64,000 nucleotides of DNA from Microvirga ossetica (GTDB taxonomy: Bacteria; Pseudomonadota; Alphaproteobacteria; Rhizobiales; Beijerinckiaceae): positions 310,001 to 374,000 of the forward strand of contig NZ_CP016620.1 of assembly GCF_002741015.1 (NCBI RefSeq), written 5' to 3'. The notes under the pieces were generated by a model. That model ran no database searches. It was not told the DNA's origin and worked only from the letters and a program-made list of their open reading frames with translations. This document shows, piece by piece, positions 9,183 through 18,019 of this stretch. Numbering within the stretch: position 1 is the first letter of the stretch; each line of letters starts with the position of its first letter. The position numbers were made by a program, and so were the translations under genes.

Positions 9183-9498
9183 ATGAGACGCGATATCTGG
9201 ACGGCCTGCGGAGACCAGGATTACGCGGGCGAGCCACGTCCTGTCGTCCTGGTCCAGGACGACAGCTTCGACGGAACAGATTCGATCACGATCTGCGCTC
9301 TCACCACGGACCTGACCGAAGCCCCCTGTTTCACCTGTCGGTAGAGCCGAGCGCACGCAATTGGCTTGCACACTAACCGCCGCATGATGGTGGACAAGAT
9401 CACCACGGTCCGGAAATGGAAGGTTGGCGCCCATGTCGGCCGCCTCGATGACGAGTCTCTTGAGGTTCAATCAGGCCCAGTCGGTTTTCTCGCGCTGG
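9183..9498 (+). pseudogene. MazF/PemK-like toxin pseudogene
   Basis: Pieces in three frames reconstruct a MazF-type endoribonuclease toxin: MRRDIWTACGDQDYAG, then PRPVVLVQDDSFD and ITICALTTDLTEAP. After a frameshift comes PLFHLSVEPSARNWLAH, and after a second comes RRMMVDKITTVRKWKVG with GRLDDESLEV and a final VGFLALAAP. The order and spacing match an intact family member of about 110 residues. Two frameshifts and internal stops show it is dead. No antitoxin gene is visible directly upstream. Its 3' end is shared with the repeat unit that recurs at 12.3 kb. Confidence 0.75.
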
Positions 9499-9740
9499 CG
9501 GCACCTGGGGCCGACGAAGCCATAGCTCGTGACATGGAGCGCCGCACGGCCGTTGCAAACGTTTGCAACGAGCCTGAAAAACGCGCTGGAGCGAAGCAGT
9601 TTTTACCCGATCCGGAGGGGTGCACAAAAACTGAGGTATTGAGCCTATTTTATTTTGACAACCCTCTGAGACCTGAAACGAGTCTGTTTTGCCGGAAACG
9701 GTGGTGGTCTCCTTGGGATCATCGTTCTTGACCTTCGGCA
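9430..9740 (+). repeat. Long repeat unit, copy B (MazF tail plus palindromes)
   Basis: About 300 bp that recur, diverged, at 12303-12612. In order it holds the MazF 3' end; the perfect 18-bp palindrome GTTGCAAACGTTTGCAAC (9553-9570); a hairpin with arms CAGTTTTT and AAAAACTG; the core GAGGTATTGAGCCTATTTTAT (9633 onward); and then a downstream segment ending in ctccttgggatcatcg. The shared order indicates a duplicated block and not a chance motif. Confidence 0.65.
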
Positions 9741-10070
9741 CGATGCAGGACCGGCTGGTTAAGGAATTGCGTCTATCAACGATCGAGGTAACGAACGCGT
9801 TTCTGCTGAGTTTCCTTGCCGATCAAAAAGATGCTTCGCCCGCTGGCCATTCAACGAGTCAGATGCGCAACGGGAGGTCCAGCCAAACATTTTGCTCAGG
9901 ATGTCTCGCATTCCATCGTCCGATGTAAGTTGCTGTCGAGCAGAATCCCCTTGATGCTGTTGCGCGGCGTTGCCAACGCGCGCGTGAAATGGCTCGAAGG
10001 GGCCCAGCAACCTTTCTGGGCGCGGCAGAGTGCGGAACGTTTGCGGTATTGAGCCTATTTTTCTGGGAGC
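9741..10070. repeat. Decayed DNA ending in repeat copy C
   Basis: No gene. The repeat core occurs at about 10040-10060 (aacgtttgcggtattgagcc) and is preceded by ttgcgcggcgttgccaacgc, as in copy A. The IS701-like element starts 15 bp further on and separates copy C from its natural downstream sequence. Confidence 0.5.
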
Positions 10071-10118
10071 CTAAGCTCGACTTTGGCCAATTTCGCGGGC
10101 CAGTAGGCCACCTGCGGG

Positions 10119-10778
10119 TCAGTCCGGATCGGCAAATCTCACAAGGCTCATGAGCGCGTCCATTACGGCAATCCGATAGATTGCGGTAGCAAACCGGCGA
10201 TCATTGGCAATTGCGTCGGCATCGCCATGCACGCGCTCCAGCATGGTGTCGAACACCTCCTCCATCATCTCCACATCCACCGGCACGACAACCCCACACG
10301 TCATCGCAAAGGCCTCCGGAGTACTCAGCCGCATCGCCAGCGATGTGCCAGGATGAGCCGTCTGCTCCAGATGCTCATCGACCAGCCAAACCTCTTCCTG
10401 GCGCATGAGATCCAGCACCACCAAGCCGGCCGTCTCGTGGCGACGCTCAACCCGCCAGACCGAGAAGCGGGCCCGCAGCAGAGCCTGCAGCATCACGTCC
10501 TCATCCGAGCCGGGCACCACGACAGCGTTGCGGGTATAGCGGTCCATCCCGCGCGAGCGGCCCGGCGGGGCGGTGTAGAGAGCCAGGTCGTAGGCCAACG
10601 TCACCTCGTCCAGGCTCTCGGCCACCAGCATCTTGCCAGCCGTGAGCCCCAGCCGGCGCGCCTGCTCCATCAGGGCCGAATCCGGTACGCAGCGAAGAGC
10701 CTCGTTGTGATGGTGGGTGCTGATCGCGCGGAGATGACGATAGCGCGTCAGGATCTCGGTCCGACCCATTTCGGCCAT
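10119..10778 (-). CDS. Passenger protein of the IS701-like element, 219 aa, unknown function
   Basis: A protein of unknown function inside the terminal repeats, divergent from the transposase. It begins MAEMGRTEILTRYRHLRAIS and is mostly helical, with hydrophobic C-terminal helices and no signal peptide or known catalytic motif. The start at 10778 is chosen because GGGAGG sits just upstream on the minus strand. The open frame continues further upstream, but there it is a shadow of the transposase. The 46-bp gap to the transposase holds a near-perfect palindrome that could serve as a shared operator, so a regulatory role is conceivable but unproven. Confidence 0.6.
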   Translation of the reverse strand: MAEMGRTEILTRYRHLRAISTHHHNEALRCVPDSALMEQARRLGLTAGKMLVAESLDEVTLAYDLALYTAPPGRSRGMDRYTRNAVVVPGSDEDVMLQALLRARFSVWRVERRHETAGLVVLDLMRQEEVWLVDEHLEQTAHPGTSLAMRLSTPEAFAMTCGVVVPVDVEMMEEVFDTMLERVHGDADAIANDRRFATAIYRIAVMDALMSLVRFADPD

Positions 10779-10823
10779 GGCGACCTCCCAGGCTCTTGAG
10801 CCTGATTGTGGGAGATCGTGGCC

Positions 10824-12179
10824 ATGCCCGTCCAGCCCCATGTTCCTGACCTCCTGTCCACCTGGCTGGCTCCGTTCCGGTCCGGCCTGACCGGACCAAC
10901 CTTCCGCCATGCCCTTGTGCTCGTCCTGGGGGCTCTTCTCACCCCGGGCCGTCGCACCGTCACGGCCATGCTCACCGTTGTTGGCCTCGCCCGCACCCGC
11001 AGCTTCACGAACTATCACCGTGTGCTCAACCGCAACCAGTGGTCCAGCCGCGAGGTGGCGCGCCGTCTGCTCGGCCTGCTGGTGGCAGCTTTTGTGCCGA
11101 CCGGGCCAGTGGTGATTGGCCTGGATGACACCCTTGAGCGTCGCTGGGGTGCCCGGATCAGGGCCCGTGGCATCTACCGGGATCCGGTCCGCTCCTCCCA
11201 TGGCCACTTCGTCAAAGCCTCGGGATTGCGCTGGCTGTCCATCATGATGCTCGCTCCCATCCCGTGGGCCGGTCGCGTGTGGGCCTTGCCCTTCCTGACG
11301 GTGCTGGCGCCCTCCGAGCGCTTCTCGCGTGAGCATCGCCAGCGTCACAAGGCGCTCACGGACTGGGCCCGACAAGCCCTTCTCCAGGTCGCCCGCTGGC
11401 TGCCGGACCGGCGCCTCGTGGCAGTGGCTGATCAGAGCTACGCGGCGATTGAGCTGCTGAACGCGGTTCGGCATCGCCTGTGCATGATCACGCGCCTGCG
11501 CCTGGATGCGCGCCTGTTCACGCCGGCTCCGCGCCGTCGGCCCGGAACCCGAGGACGCCCTCGCGTTGTTGGTCAACGTCTTCCGAGCCTGGCCGAACGC
11601 CTGGCCAATCCCAAGACGGCGTGGCGGCAGGTTTGGGTCGACGGCTGGTACGGCGGTGGCGAACGCCTGATTGAGTTCATCTCGGGCACGGCGATCTGGC
11701 ACCATCCCGGCAAGCACGTGCCGATCCGCTATGTTCTGGTGCGGGACGTGGCCGGCCTCCTCAAGCCACAGGCGTTTCTGTGTACGGACCTGCAAGCCGA
11801 TCCTCTTGAGATCGTGCGCTGGTTCGTGCGGCGCTGGAGCACCGAGGTGACCTTTGCCGAGGCTCGCAGACACCTGGGGATGGAGACGCAACGCCAATGG
11901 TCGGACAAGGCGATCGCCCGCACGACACCAGCCCTGCTGGGGCTGTTCTCGCTGGTCAGTCTCTGGACCGCTGACCCCGCCATTCGGCGCTTGGCTCGCC
12001 CGCAGTGTGCCGCTTGGTACAATAAGCGCACCATCACCTTCAGCGATGCTCTGGCGGCCGTCCGACGCTCGCTCTGGGCCGCCGCAGTTTCTGATGCGTC
12101 ACGCCGGCCCGCCAACATGACAAAAGGCCAAATCGATGTTCTGAAGCGATTGACGGCGACACTCTGCTATCCAGCATAA
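10824..12179 (+). CDS. IS701-family DDE transposase, 451 aa
   Basis: A full-length DDE transposase of the IS701/IS4-related type. Acidic motifs are visible: VVIGLDDTLERRWG (first Asp), VAVADQSYAAIELL (second Asp) and STEVTFAEARRHLGM (Glu in the YREK-like region). Family members act alone to cut and paste the element using its inverted repeats. ATG 10824 (MPVQPHVPDLL) is the natural start; an in-frame TTG upstream has no advantage. The stop lies 15 bp before the right end. No frameshift is present, so the element should be active. Confidence 0.85.
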   Translation: MPVQPHVPDLLSTWLAPFRSGLTGPTFRHALVLVLGALLTPGRRTVTAMLTVVGLARTRSFTNYHRVLNRNQWSSREVARRLLGLLVAAFVPTGPVVIGLDDTLERRWGARIRARGIYRDPVRSSHGHFVKASGLRWLSIMMLAPIPWAGRVWALPFLTVLAPSERFSREHRQRHKALTDWARQALLQVARWLPDRRLVAVADQSYAAIELLNAVRHRLCMITRLRLDARLFTPAPRRRPGTRGRPRVVGQRLPSLAERLANPKTAWRQVWVDGWYGGGERLIEFISGTAIWHHPGKHVPIRYVLVRDVAGLLKPQAFLCTDLQADPLEIVRWFVRRWSTEVTFAEARRHLGMETQRQWSDKAIARTTPALLGLFSLVSLWTADPAIRRLARPQCAAWYNKRTITFSDALAAVRRSLWAAAVSDASRRPANMTKGQIDVLKRLTATLCYPA

Positions 12180-12302
12180 ATGGCCAAAGTCGAGCTAAGA
12201 AAGTCTGTAACTAGTATCCTCGATGGGAAGCGTCGTTGCCGTTCGAGAGGCAGGGTCTCGGAGATCTGATTCCGGACGGTGGGGCCAAAAGCTCTAGGCT
12301 CG

Positions 12303-12612
12303 ATGACGAGGACCTCTAACGGCTCAGTCAGACCCTGCTTGTTTCTCGGGCTGGCGACGACCCCCGGGCGAAGCCGTAGTCCACGACGAGGGGGCACCCT
12401 ACGGCCGTTGCAAGCGTTTGCAACGATCCTGAAAAACGCTCGCGGGAGCAAAGCAGTTTTTCATCCGCTGTTTTTCATCCGCTCCGGAGAAGTGCACAAA
12501 AACTGCGGTATTGAGCCGATTTATTTTGATAGGTACCCGAGACCCTGAAGCTGGTCTATTTACCGCGGAAACGGTCGTGGTCCCTTTGGGATCATCGGTC
12601 CTGACCTCGGGG
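12303..12612 (+). repeat. Long repeat unit, copy D (MazF tail plus palindromes)
   Basis: A diverged second copy of the block at 9430-9740. It starts with a MazF C-terminal remnant (SRLDDEDL, a stop, then RLSQTLLVFLGLAT). It continues with the near-palindrome GTTGCAAGCGTTTGCAAC (about 12416), a CAGTTTTT/AAAAACTG hairpin whose loop contains a short tandem duplication (tttttcatccgct), and the core aactgcggtattgagccgat. It ends in ccctttgggatcatcgg, matching copy B. Confidence 0.65.
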
Positions 12613-13223
12613 CCCACCAAGGATCTGATGAGGGTGCCTGCGGTTCCGGCATTAGCCGGGTCCCAAGCGCTGATCCTGGCCCCTGTGGCGCCACGCATTG
12701 CTTTCATCACGCTGGGCTCGCGCCGCCTTCTTCCGCACAGCGCAGACTTCAGCGGGCATGGCCTTGCTCGGCCCTCGAAGCCATGCCGCTCCCTCCTGAA
12801 CGCGTTGCCAAAACCCTGCAACGTCGGCTGAGCAGCACCCGGAGGAGCGCAGCAAACGTTGGGGCGTCCAAAAGGGGGACCCACAACGTTTGCGGTATTG
12901 AGCCTAGATTATCTTCGTTGCGTTCCTTGTGAACCTGTCATCGGCCTCAGCAGAGCTCTGAAAGACCTAATAAGGGATCCGATTCATCAGAACGTCCTGC
13001 CATATTCCCGCGGCGTGCTGGCGGGAGCGGGTAGCGATCCCTATCACCGTCAACTAGCGCACGAGGCTCTGCGGGAGCCATCGGTTCCGCGGGAGCCTGA
13101 CCCGCAGCCTGGTCCTAATTAATCCACAGAAGGATGCTGCCGACACACTTTACGCGCGTTGCGTCCGGTGGCAACGAAATGCGAAATTACAGTTTTATCA
13201 AATACTTGATTGAGGAAGACCTA
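12613..13223. repeat. Decayed DNA with repeat copy E
   Basis: No gene is supported. The fifth repeat core lies at about 12885-12906 (aacgtttgcggtattgagcc), preceded by acgcgttgccaa and agcaaacgttgg, which resemble the upstream parts of copies A and C. The rest leads to the coiled-coil gene and probably contains its promoter. Confidence 0.45.
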
Positions 13224-14087
13224 ATGGCGAAATCGAATACCGAGCGGTCTCGGATCAAACGAGCCCGGGACAAGGCCAAAGCCGCGGAACTGGCGCAGGT
13301 CATCGAAGAAAAAGACGTCACGCGATACAATGCGCTGATGGCGCATGTCACGCTCATCCTCGACGAATTGACCGCCATCAAGGCTAGACTTGGTCTTCAC
13401 CAGGATCCTTCCCAAGCACCCGCAACTGGGCCGGCGGAAGACAGATGCGACCCCTCTGCCGTCGGGTCAACAGGTGGCTTGGCCGGAATAGCTGCGCCCC
13501 AGGAAGCAACGGACAAGGCAGCACTTGAGGCGGAGATTGCCGCCCTTCGTCAGGAAATGGAGCTGCAGGAGGAAAGAACAGCTGCGACCAAGAAAAATCT
13601 CAACCGTCGGATCGAGCAGCTCGAGGCCAATCGCGACGAAGCGTGGAAATTCAACCGTGATCTCGATGACGCCATGAGACGATACTCGCAACAGGTCGAA
13701 AAGGCTTTGCAAGGTCTGCTGCCGCCTCAGAAAGATGCTATGCCACTCGAGACCGAAGATCAGGCTCTGGCGGCTTCCTTTGGACCCATGGCTATCGATT
13801 TCTGGGAGTGGATCGATTCGCAAACCGACGGCATGAGCCAGGAGAAACGCGCGGAGTTCGCCCGGACGGCGGCGTTTCCGCACGCCGGTTCCCACTGGAG
13901 GTATGGAACTCGAGGCGACGCCCATGCTGTGTTTACCGATGATAACGGGCTACAGGTCGTAATCCCCCGCGAGCCGTGGGGCATCACTCCTCATCTGGCG
14001 CGAGCTCTGGCGCTCTCAGATCAGAAGGACCGCGTGGGTCAGCAAGCTGGGTCGGCTGGGAGATCAGGTAATGGAGAGGGGAATTAG
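13224..14087 (+). CDS. Coiled-coil hypothetical protein, 287 aa
   Basis: Not a recognised family. Residues 1-40 are basic (MAKSNTERSRIKRARDKAKA) and could contact nucleic acid. A first coiled coil follows to about residue 60, then a Pro/Ala/Gly-rich linker, and a long second coiled coil at about 120-190 (EAEIAALRQEMELQEERTAA). The C-terminal 100 residues look globular, with conserved-looking Trp and Gly (IDFWEWIDSQTDG, SHWRYGTRGD). ATG 13224 has gaggaag upstream and is preferred to the longer frame from 13134. The shape resembles plasmid or phage accessory proteins with a basic N-terminus, but no function can be assigned. Confidence 0.6.
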   Translation: MAKSNTERSRIKRARDKAKAAELAQVIEEKDVTRYNALMAHVTLILDELTAIKARLGLHQDPSQAPATGPAEDRCDPSAVGSTGGLAGIAAPQEATDKAALEAEIAALRQEMELQEERTAATKKNLNRRIEQLEANRDEAWKFNRDLDDAMRRYSQQVEKALQGLLPPQKDAMPLETEDQALAASFGPMAIDFWEWIDSQTDGMSQEKRAEFARTAAFPHAGSHWRYGTRGDAHAVFTDDNGLQVVIPREPWGITPHLARALALSDQKDRVGQQAGSAGRSGNGEGN

Positions 14088-14425
14088 TCCCGCGGACCGG
14101 ACCAGCCCGGAAGAACCCAAGCATCTTGCCCTCTCCTGAGTAGGCCGCCCATGCGCCAGGTTTTGGTCTCTGGCCTCCCGGAATGTTTCGGTTCTGTCTG
14201 TTCAAACTGAGCGGCTAGAACGGCGCCTCCGCGCCGCTGCGGTGGCGGAAGACTGAGCGCTGAAAGCCCGGACCCGCAACTCGACCGACGGCGCATACGG
14301 CGGACTGTCGCAGACAATTCTCGACCTTGGCTCACGGCAGTTCAGTGGCGGCCCCCGAACCACGCGCCCTTTGTCGAGCGCTTGAAAGCCCCGTCCCGAC
14401 CCACCGAGCAAGAAGAGCGAGGTGA
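14088..14425. other. No gene seen
   Basis: GC-rich sequence between the coiled-coil gene and the mucR remnant. No frame shows family resemblance. Confidence 0.4.
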
Positions 14426-14851
14426 TCACCGGCAACGGCGGGGCCGACCCCGGCGGCGTGTCCTGGAGCAGGGCGGTTCACCACAACCTTCCCGCAAGAG
14501 CCGCAGGCGTTCGCTCTCATTCGGCGCGATCATCGGATAATCGCGCGGCAGCCCCCATTTCCGGCGATACCCTTTTGGGGTCAGGCCGCGGGTTCTCAGA
14601 TGATGGTAGAGATTCTTGTACGACTCGCCGTCCTCAAGCGAGATGATTGCATCGGGCAGCACCGCACCAAGCCTGGCGGTAGCCGGGATCGCACAAGCCG
14701 GTGGTGTCATGGAAATCGGCGCAATCTCCTCAAACAGATGGGTCAGACGGCATCTGATGCGGTCGGGGCACTCGAGGTGTCCGCCTGCGACAGGATCAGG
14801 GCGAACCGGACGCTCAAGTCGACGATCTCCTCAATCCCGAAAAAATGATGA
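14426..14851 (-). pseudogene. MucR/Ros-family regulator, degraded
   Basis: The C-terminal part is clear: PDAIISLEDGESYKNLYHHL, then RTRGLTPKGYRRKWGLPRDY and PMIAPNESERLRLL are the Ros/MucR zinc-finger region. MucR proteins bind AT-rich promoters in rhizobia. The usual first Cys in the CLEDG motif is Ser here, and the normal C-terminus is replaced by Arg-rich text. The expected N-terminal helix (GIEEIVDLSVRFALILSQAD) is found upstream in another frame and ends at a stop, so a frameshift has separated the two. A run of CAT/CAC codons sits at the 5' end. The gene is very likely non-functional. Confidence 0.65.
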
Positions 14852-15054
14852 TGATGGTGGTGGTGTCATGATTGTACTTCGTTGAAAATTGGCTTGGAGT
14901 TCGAAACGTCACGCGCAAGGAAAAGGGAACGAGACGGAATCCCGTTGTCGTCATTGCAACGCGTCGGCCTGATGGCCCGGTGAGGAATTGCGCACCGGGG
15001 GCGACGTCCTTGCACCGGCAGCAAGGCTTCCCTGCGAGTGGAAGCTTTCTGGTT
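14852..15054. other. No gene seen
   Basis: Short spacer containing the end of the AAA operon and the 5' side of the mucR remnant. No feature can be called. Confidence 0.4.
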
Positions 15055-16032
15055 CTAGCGGTTCAGAGGGCGGGTCTCTTTTCCAGCCGCCGGCGCGACC
15101 GGGACGACGCCGATGGCGTCGCCGTCCATCACCAGCCGGATGCGCGTAGCGCCGGCCTTGCGAATTTCTGAAAGGCGAAGGTCGAGGGTGGCGCGGCGAC
15201 GCTGGAACGCCGGCGCCGAGACGCCAAGCGCCGAGGTCATGGCGCCCGTGAGCACCGCGGTGTCGAGACCATCCTCCGTCAGCGTCAGTCCGTGCGACGC
15301 GACCTGTTGTTCAAGACTGCGCCGGCATTCCCGGGCGAGATCCGGCAGGCTTAAGCCTTCAAAGCAAAGGACGGCGTCGACACGGCGCAGTAGCGCCGCT
15401 GAAAGCCCAGCGTCGGACAGCAGCTTGAGGCAGGCGATGTGGCGCTGATCGGCCGAGAGGCCGGAGCGGGCGATCTGACTGACGCCGACTTGGGCGATGG
15501 CGGTTGTCAGCATGAAAATCGCCTTTTCGGTCGGAATGCGGGTTCCCGCCGCGTCCAGAATGGAGCCGCTGCGCCAGCCCGCGATCAGGTGCTCGAGCAC
15601 GGGCGGATAGGCATGCTCGATGCCGTCGAGGATGATGACCGAATGCGGCGCGGTCGTTAGCTGATGGGCGATCGAACCTGGACGCGGACCTGTCGGCTCA
15701 GATCCGAACAGCCGTGCGGCGGACAGCCCCGGGTCGGCGAGATTGTAGAGGTTCCAGTCATAGCCGAGGACCTTGGCGAGGCCACAGGCGATCGCGTCCT
15801 TGGCCCGGGCCATGTCAGGGCCGGCCAGGAGGAAGATGCCGGATGAGCGGCCGGGCTGATCGCGGGTGAGCTGATCGTGCACCGCGTTGGCTAGGGCGGT
15901 TAGCGTCGTCTCCTGCCCGATCACGGCGCCAGAAAGGGCGTCGGCGATCATGGCCGCGGTGGGGACGGGCTTTGGCTTTGAAGAAAGGGTCGTCATGAAG
16001 GTGTCCAAGTCGAAATGAAAAGCGCCGCTCAT
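15055..16032 (-). CDS. Clp-like AAA+ protein with lost Walker motifs, 325 aa
   Basis: Resembles the second AAA+ module of ClpA/ClpB. VIGQETTLTALANAV is the usual entry strand, GIFLLAGPDMARAKDA stands where FLFxGPTGVGKT should be, VIILDGIEHAYP replaces the Walker B LLDEIEKAHP, and a C-terminal region follows with ALLRRVDAVLCFEGLSL in the place of the F-P-x-LNRID segment. The Walker A Lys-Thr and Walker B Glu are missing, so ATP hydrolysis is unlikely. There is no N-domain and no ClpP-binding loop that I can see. It is the last gene of a minus-strand group with a paralogue at 19248-20282. It may be a regulatory or structural AAA subunit. Confidence 0.7.
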   Translation of the reverse strand: MSGAFHFDLDTFMTTLSSKPKPVPTAAMIADALSGAVIGQETTLTALANAVHDQLTRDQPGRSSGIFLLAGPDMARAKDAIACGLAKVLGYDWNLYNLADPGLSAARLFGSEPTGPRPGSIAHQLTTAPHSVIILDGIEHAYPPVLEHLIAGWRSGSILDAAGTRIPTEKAIFMLTTAIAQVGVSQIARSGLSADQRHIACLKLLSDAGLSAALLRRVDAVLCFEGLSLPDLARECRRSLEQQVASHGLTLTEDGLDTAVLTGAMTSALGVSAPAFQRRRATLDLRLSEIRKAGATRIRLVMDGDAIGVVPVAPAAGKETRPLNR

Positions 16033-16103
16033 GGCGGCGCTGGTTGAAACGGTGTGGGGAAGGGTGGTCGGAAGGGCTGTACCGAGGGCCTGAAGGGTCT
16101 TCC

Positions 16104-16286
16104 CTATTCGGGTACCGGTGTCTTCCAGTGAATGTACGAGACGTAGCCCAAGCGCAGGACGAAGAGCCTCAACACCATGTGCCGGGCGATCAGCATCTCC
16201 CGCGGCTCACTGGCTATGGCGTCGTAAACCAGCACGCAGCTCTGCCCGCTTTGATCGATCCGCGTCTCGTGCTGCGGATACCGACG
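16104..16286 (-). pseudogene. 3' fragment of a gene interrupted by the IS21 element
   Basis: An open frame enters from the IS21 end and continues as GLRRYPQHETRIDQSG, then QSCVLVYDAIASEPREMLIA and a C-terminal VSYIHWKTPVPE before a stop. The protein text looks coding (mixed amino acids, hydrophobic spacing) and lies in the same direction as the Clp-like genes. It is most simply the 3' part of the gene whose 5' part is at 18817-19251, but I cannot prove that the two halves join. No known family is recognised. Confidence 0.5.
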
Positions 16287-16467
16287 CAATCCGTCCATGT
16301 GTACCGACTTGAAGTCGTCCATGGTTCCGATTTGATGCCGTCCACCCTTCCGAACTGAAGCCGTCCATCCTTCCGATTTGATCCCGTCCAGGGCTCAGGC
16401 GGAAGAACCGTGCTGCACCGGGTCATCCAATTGGGGCATTTCGACCTCTCCACCAGAGAGGGACGCG

Positions 16468-18006
16468 ATGCCGGCAAACAGAGAGATGACCATGCGACAG
16501 ATGCGGCAAGTGCTACGGCTCCACGCGAGTGGAACCAGCGACCGCGCAATCGGCCGGATTGTCGGCGCGGCGCGCTCGACCGTGCGGGACGCCATCCAGC
16601 GGGCCAAGGCGGCCGGGCTGATCTGGCCCCTGCCGGAGGACCTGAGCGATACCGCCCTCGAGGAGAAGCTGTTCGCCCGGGCGGGCGCCCGGATCGGAAC
16701 GCGCCGCCGGCCGGAGCCGGATTGGGCCCACCTGGTCCAGGAGCTCAAGCGGCCTGGCGTCAGCATCGCCATCCTGCACGAGGAATATCTCGCGGATCAT
16801 CCGGACGGATACGGCTATTCGCGCTTCTGCGATCTGTTTCGCTCCTTCGAGCGCCGCCTGACGCCGACCATGCGCCAGCATCACGTCGCCGGCGACAAGG
16901 TCTTCGTCGATTATTCCGGCAAGAAGCTGCCGATCGTCGATCCGCTCACCGGCGAGATCCGCCACGCCGAGATCTTCGTGGCCGTACTCGGCGCCTCCAA
17001 CCTGACCTATGCCGAAGCGACCTGGACCCAGACCCTGCCGGATTGGATCGAAGCCCATGTGCGCATGTTCCGCTTCCATGGCGGCGTGACCAAGCTCGTT
17101 GTCCCGGACAACCTGAAGAGCGGCGTCCACAAGGCCTCGTTCTACGATCCCGAGATCAACCGCAGCTACGGCAAGATGGCGGCCCACTACGAGGTCGGCA
17201 TTCTTCCGGCCCGACCGCGTCGCCCGAAGGATAAGGCAAAAGTCGAGTCCGGCGTGCGCTTCGCCCAATTCTACATTCTCGGCCGCCTGCGCCACCGCAC
17301 CTTCTTCTCGCTCCAGGAGGCCAATGCGGCCATCGCCGAGGCCGTCACGCGCATGAACAGTGTGCCCATGCGCCGGCTCGGCGTCAGCCGGCGCCAGGTG
17401 TTCGAGACCATCGAGAAGCCGGCCCTCGCACCATTGCCGGCGCAGGACTACGTCTTCGCGCACTGGCAGTTCGCCCGGGTTGGGCTCGACTATCACATCG
17501 AGGTCGAGGGCTTCTTCTACTCGGTGCCGTTTGGCCTCATCGGCCAGCAGGTCGAGGTGCGCGTCACCCAACGCACGATCGAGGCCTTCCACAAGGGCGG
17601 GCGCGTGGCTGCCCACGCGCGGCGTTTCGCGGGACGGGCGCACGGCACGCAGGCCGAGCACATGCCGAGCTCTCATCGCCGCTATGCCGCCTGGTCGCCC
17701 GAGCGCTTCCGCTCCTGGGCGGCGGTGATCGGCCCCCACACCGAGGGACTGATTGCCGCCATCCTGTCGGCGCGCCGCCATCCCGAGCAGGGCTTTCGCA
17801 CCTGCATCGGGGTTTTGCAGCACATGCGCGGCATCCCGAAGGAGCGTGTCGAGGCGGTCGCGGCCAAAGCCCTGGCGATCCGGGCGCTGACCTACAAGAG
17901 CATCGTGTCGCTACTCGACACCTACCACGAGCGTGCTCCCGCCCCGGCGGCCGACACGCCCGTGATCACCCACCCCAACGTCCGCGGACCGGGGTATTTC
18001 CACTGA
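16468..18006 (+). CDS. istA: IS21-family transposase IstA, 512 aa
   Basis: A rve/DDE integrase-type transposase. An N-terminal helix-turn-helix (MRQMRQVLRLHASG, then GTSDRAIGRIVGAARSTVRD) precedes the catalytic core, with Asp in DKVFVDYSGKKLPI, the second Asp in LVVPDNLKSGV and Glu in DKAKVESGVRFAQ. The C-terminal region carries the usual FFYSVPFGLIGQQVEVR. The length fits IS21 IstA. ATG 16468 follows a purine-rich site (gagaggg). The gene is intact and is followed 13 bp later by istB, with which it acts in transposition. Confidence 0.9.
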   Translation: MPANREMTMRQMRQVLRLHASGTSDRAIGRIVGAARSTVRDAIQRAKAAGLIWPLPEDLSDTALEEKLFARAGARIGTRRRPEPDWAHLVQELKRPGVSIAILHEEYLADHPDGYGYSRFCDLFRSFERRLTPTMRQHHVAGDKVFVDYSGKKLPIVDPLTGEIRHAEIFVAVLGASNLTYAEATWTQTLPDWIEAHVRMFRFHGGVTKLVVPDNLKSGVHKASFYDPEINRSYGKMAAHYEVGILPARPRRPKDKAKVESGVRFAQFYILGRLRHRTFFSLQEANAAIAEAVTRMNSVPMRRLGVSRRQVFETIEKPALAPLPAQDYVFAHWQFARVGLDYHIEVEGFFYSVPFGLIGQQVEVRVTQRTIEAFHKGGRVAAHARRFAGRAHGTQAEHMPSSHRRYAAWSPERFRSWAAVIGPHTEGLIAAILSARRHPEQGFRTCIGVLQHMRGIPKERVEAVAAKALAIRALTYKSIVSLLDTYHERAPAPAADTPVITHPNVRGPGYFH

Positions 18007-18019
18007 ACGGAGACCGACC

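Larger units (their letters stand above)
10076..12194. mobile_element. IS701-like insertion sequence with passenger gene
   Basis: Near-perfect terminal inverted repeats, CTCGACTTTGGCCA at 10076 and its complement ending at 12194, are flanked by the 5-bp direct repeat CTAAG on both sides (10071-10075 and 12195-12199). The repeat contains the YTAR-type target that IS701 elements prefer. The element carries a transposase on the plus strand and a divergent passenger gene. Between the two genes is a palindrome with arms CAGGCTC and GAGCCTG. The complete ends and intact transposase suggest recent insertion into the repeat-rich region. Confidence 0.88.

Noticed and set aside
9689..10052. Small plus-strand open frames around 9.7-10.0 kb
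   Set aside because: They lie in repeat-derived DNA and differ in frame between copies, so they are not conserved coding regions.
10779..11897. Upstream extension of the passenger gene of the IS701-like element
   Set aside because: The extra 370 codons are antisense to the transposase and have shadow composition. The good ribosome binding site is at 10778.
14830..14872. Run of atg/gtg codons read as a His-rich peptide
   Set aside because: The trinucleotide run is low complexity and lies at the broken 5' end of the mucR remnant. No gene start is supported.
16513..17823. 436-codon open frame on the minus strand
   Set aside because: Antisense to istA; text without any known domain.
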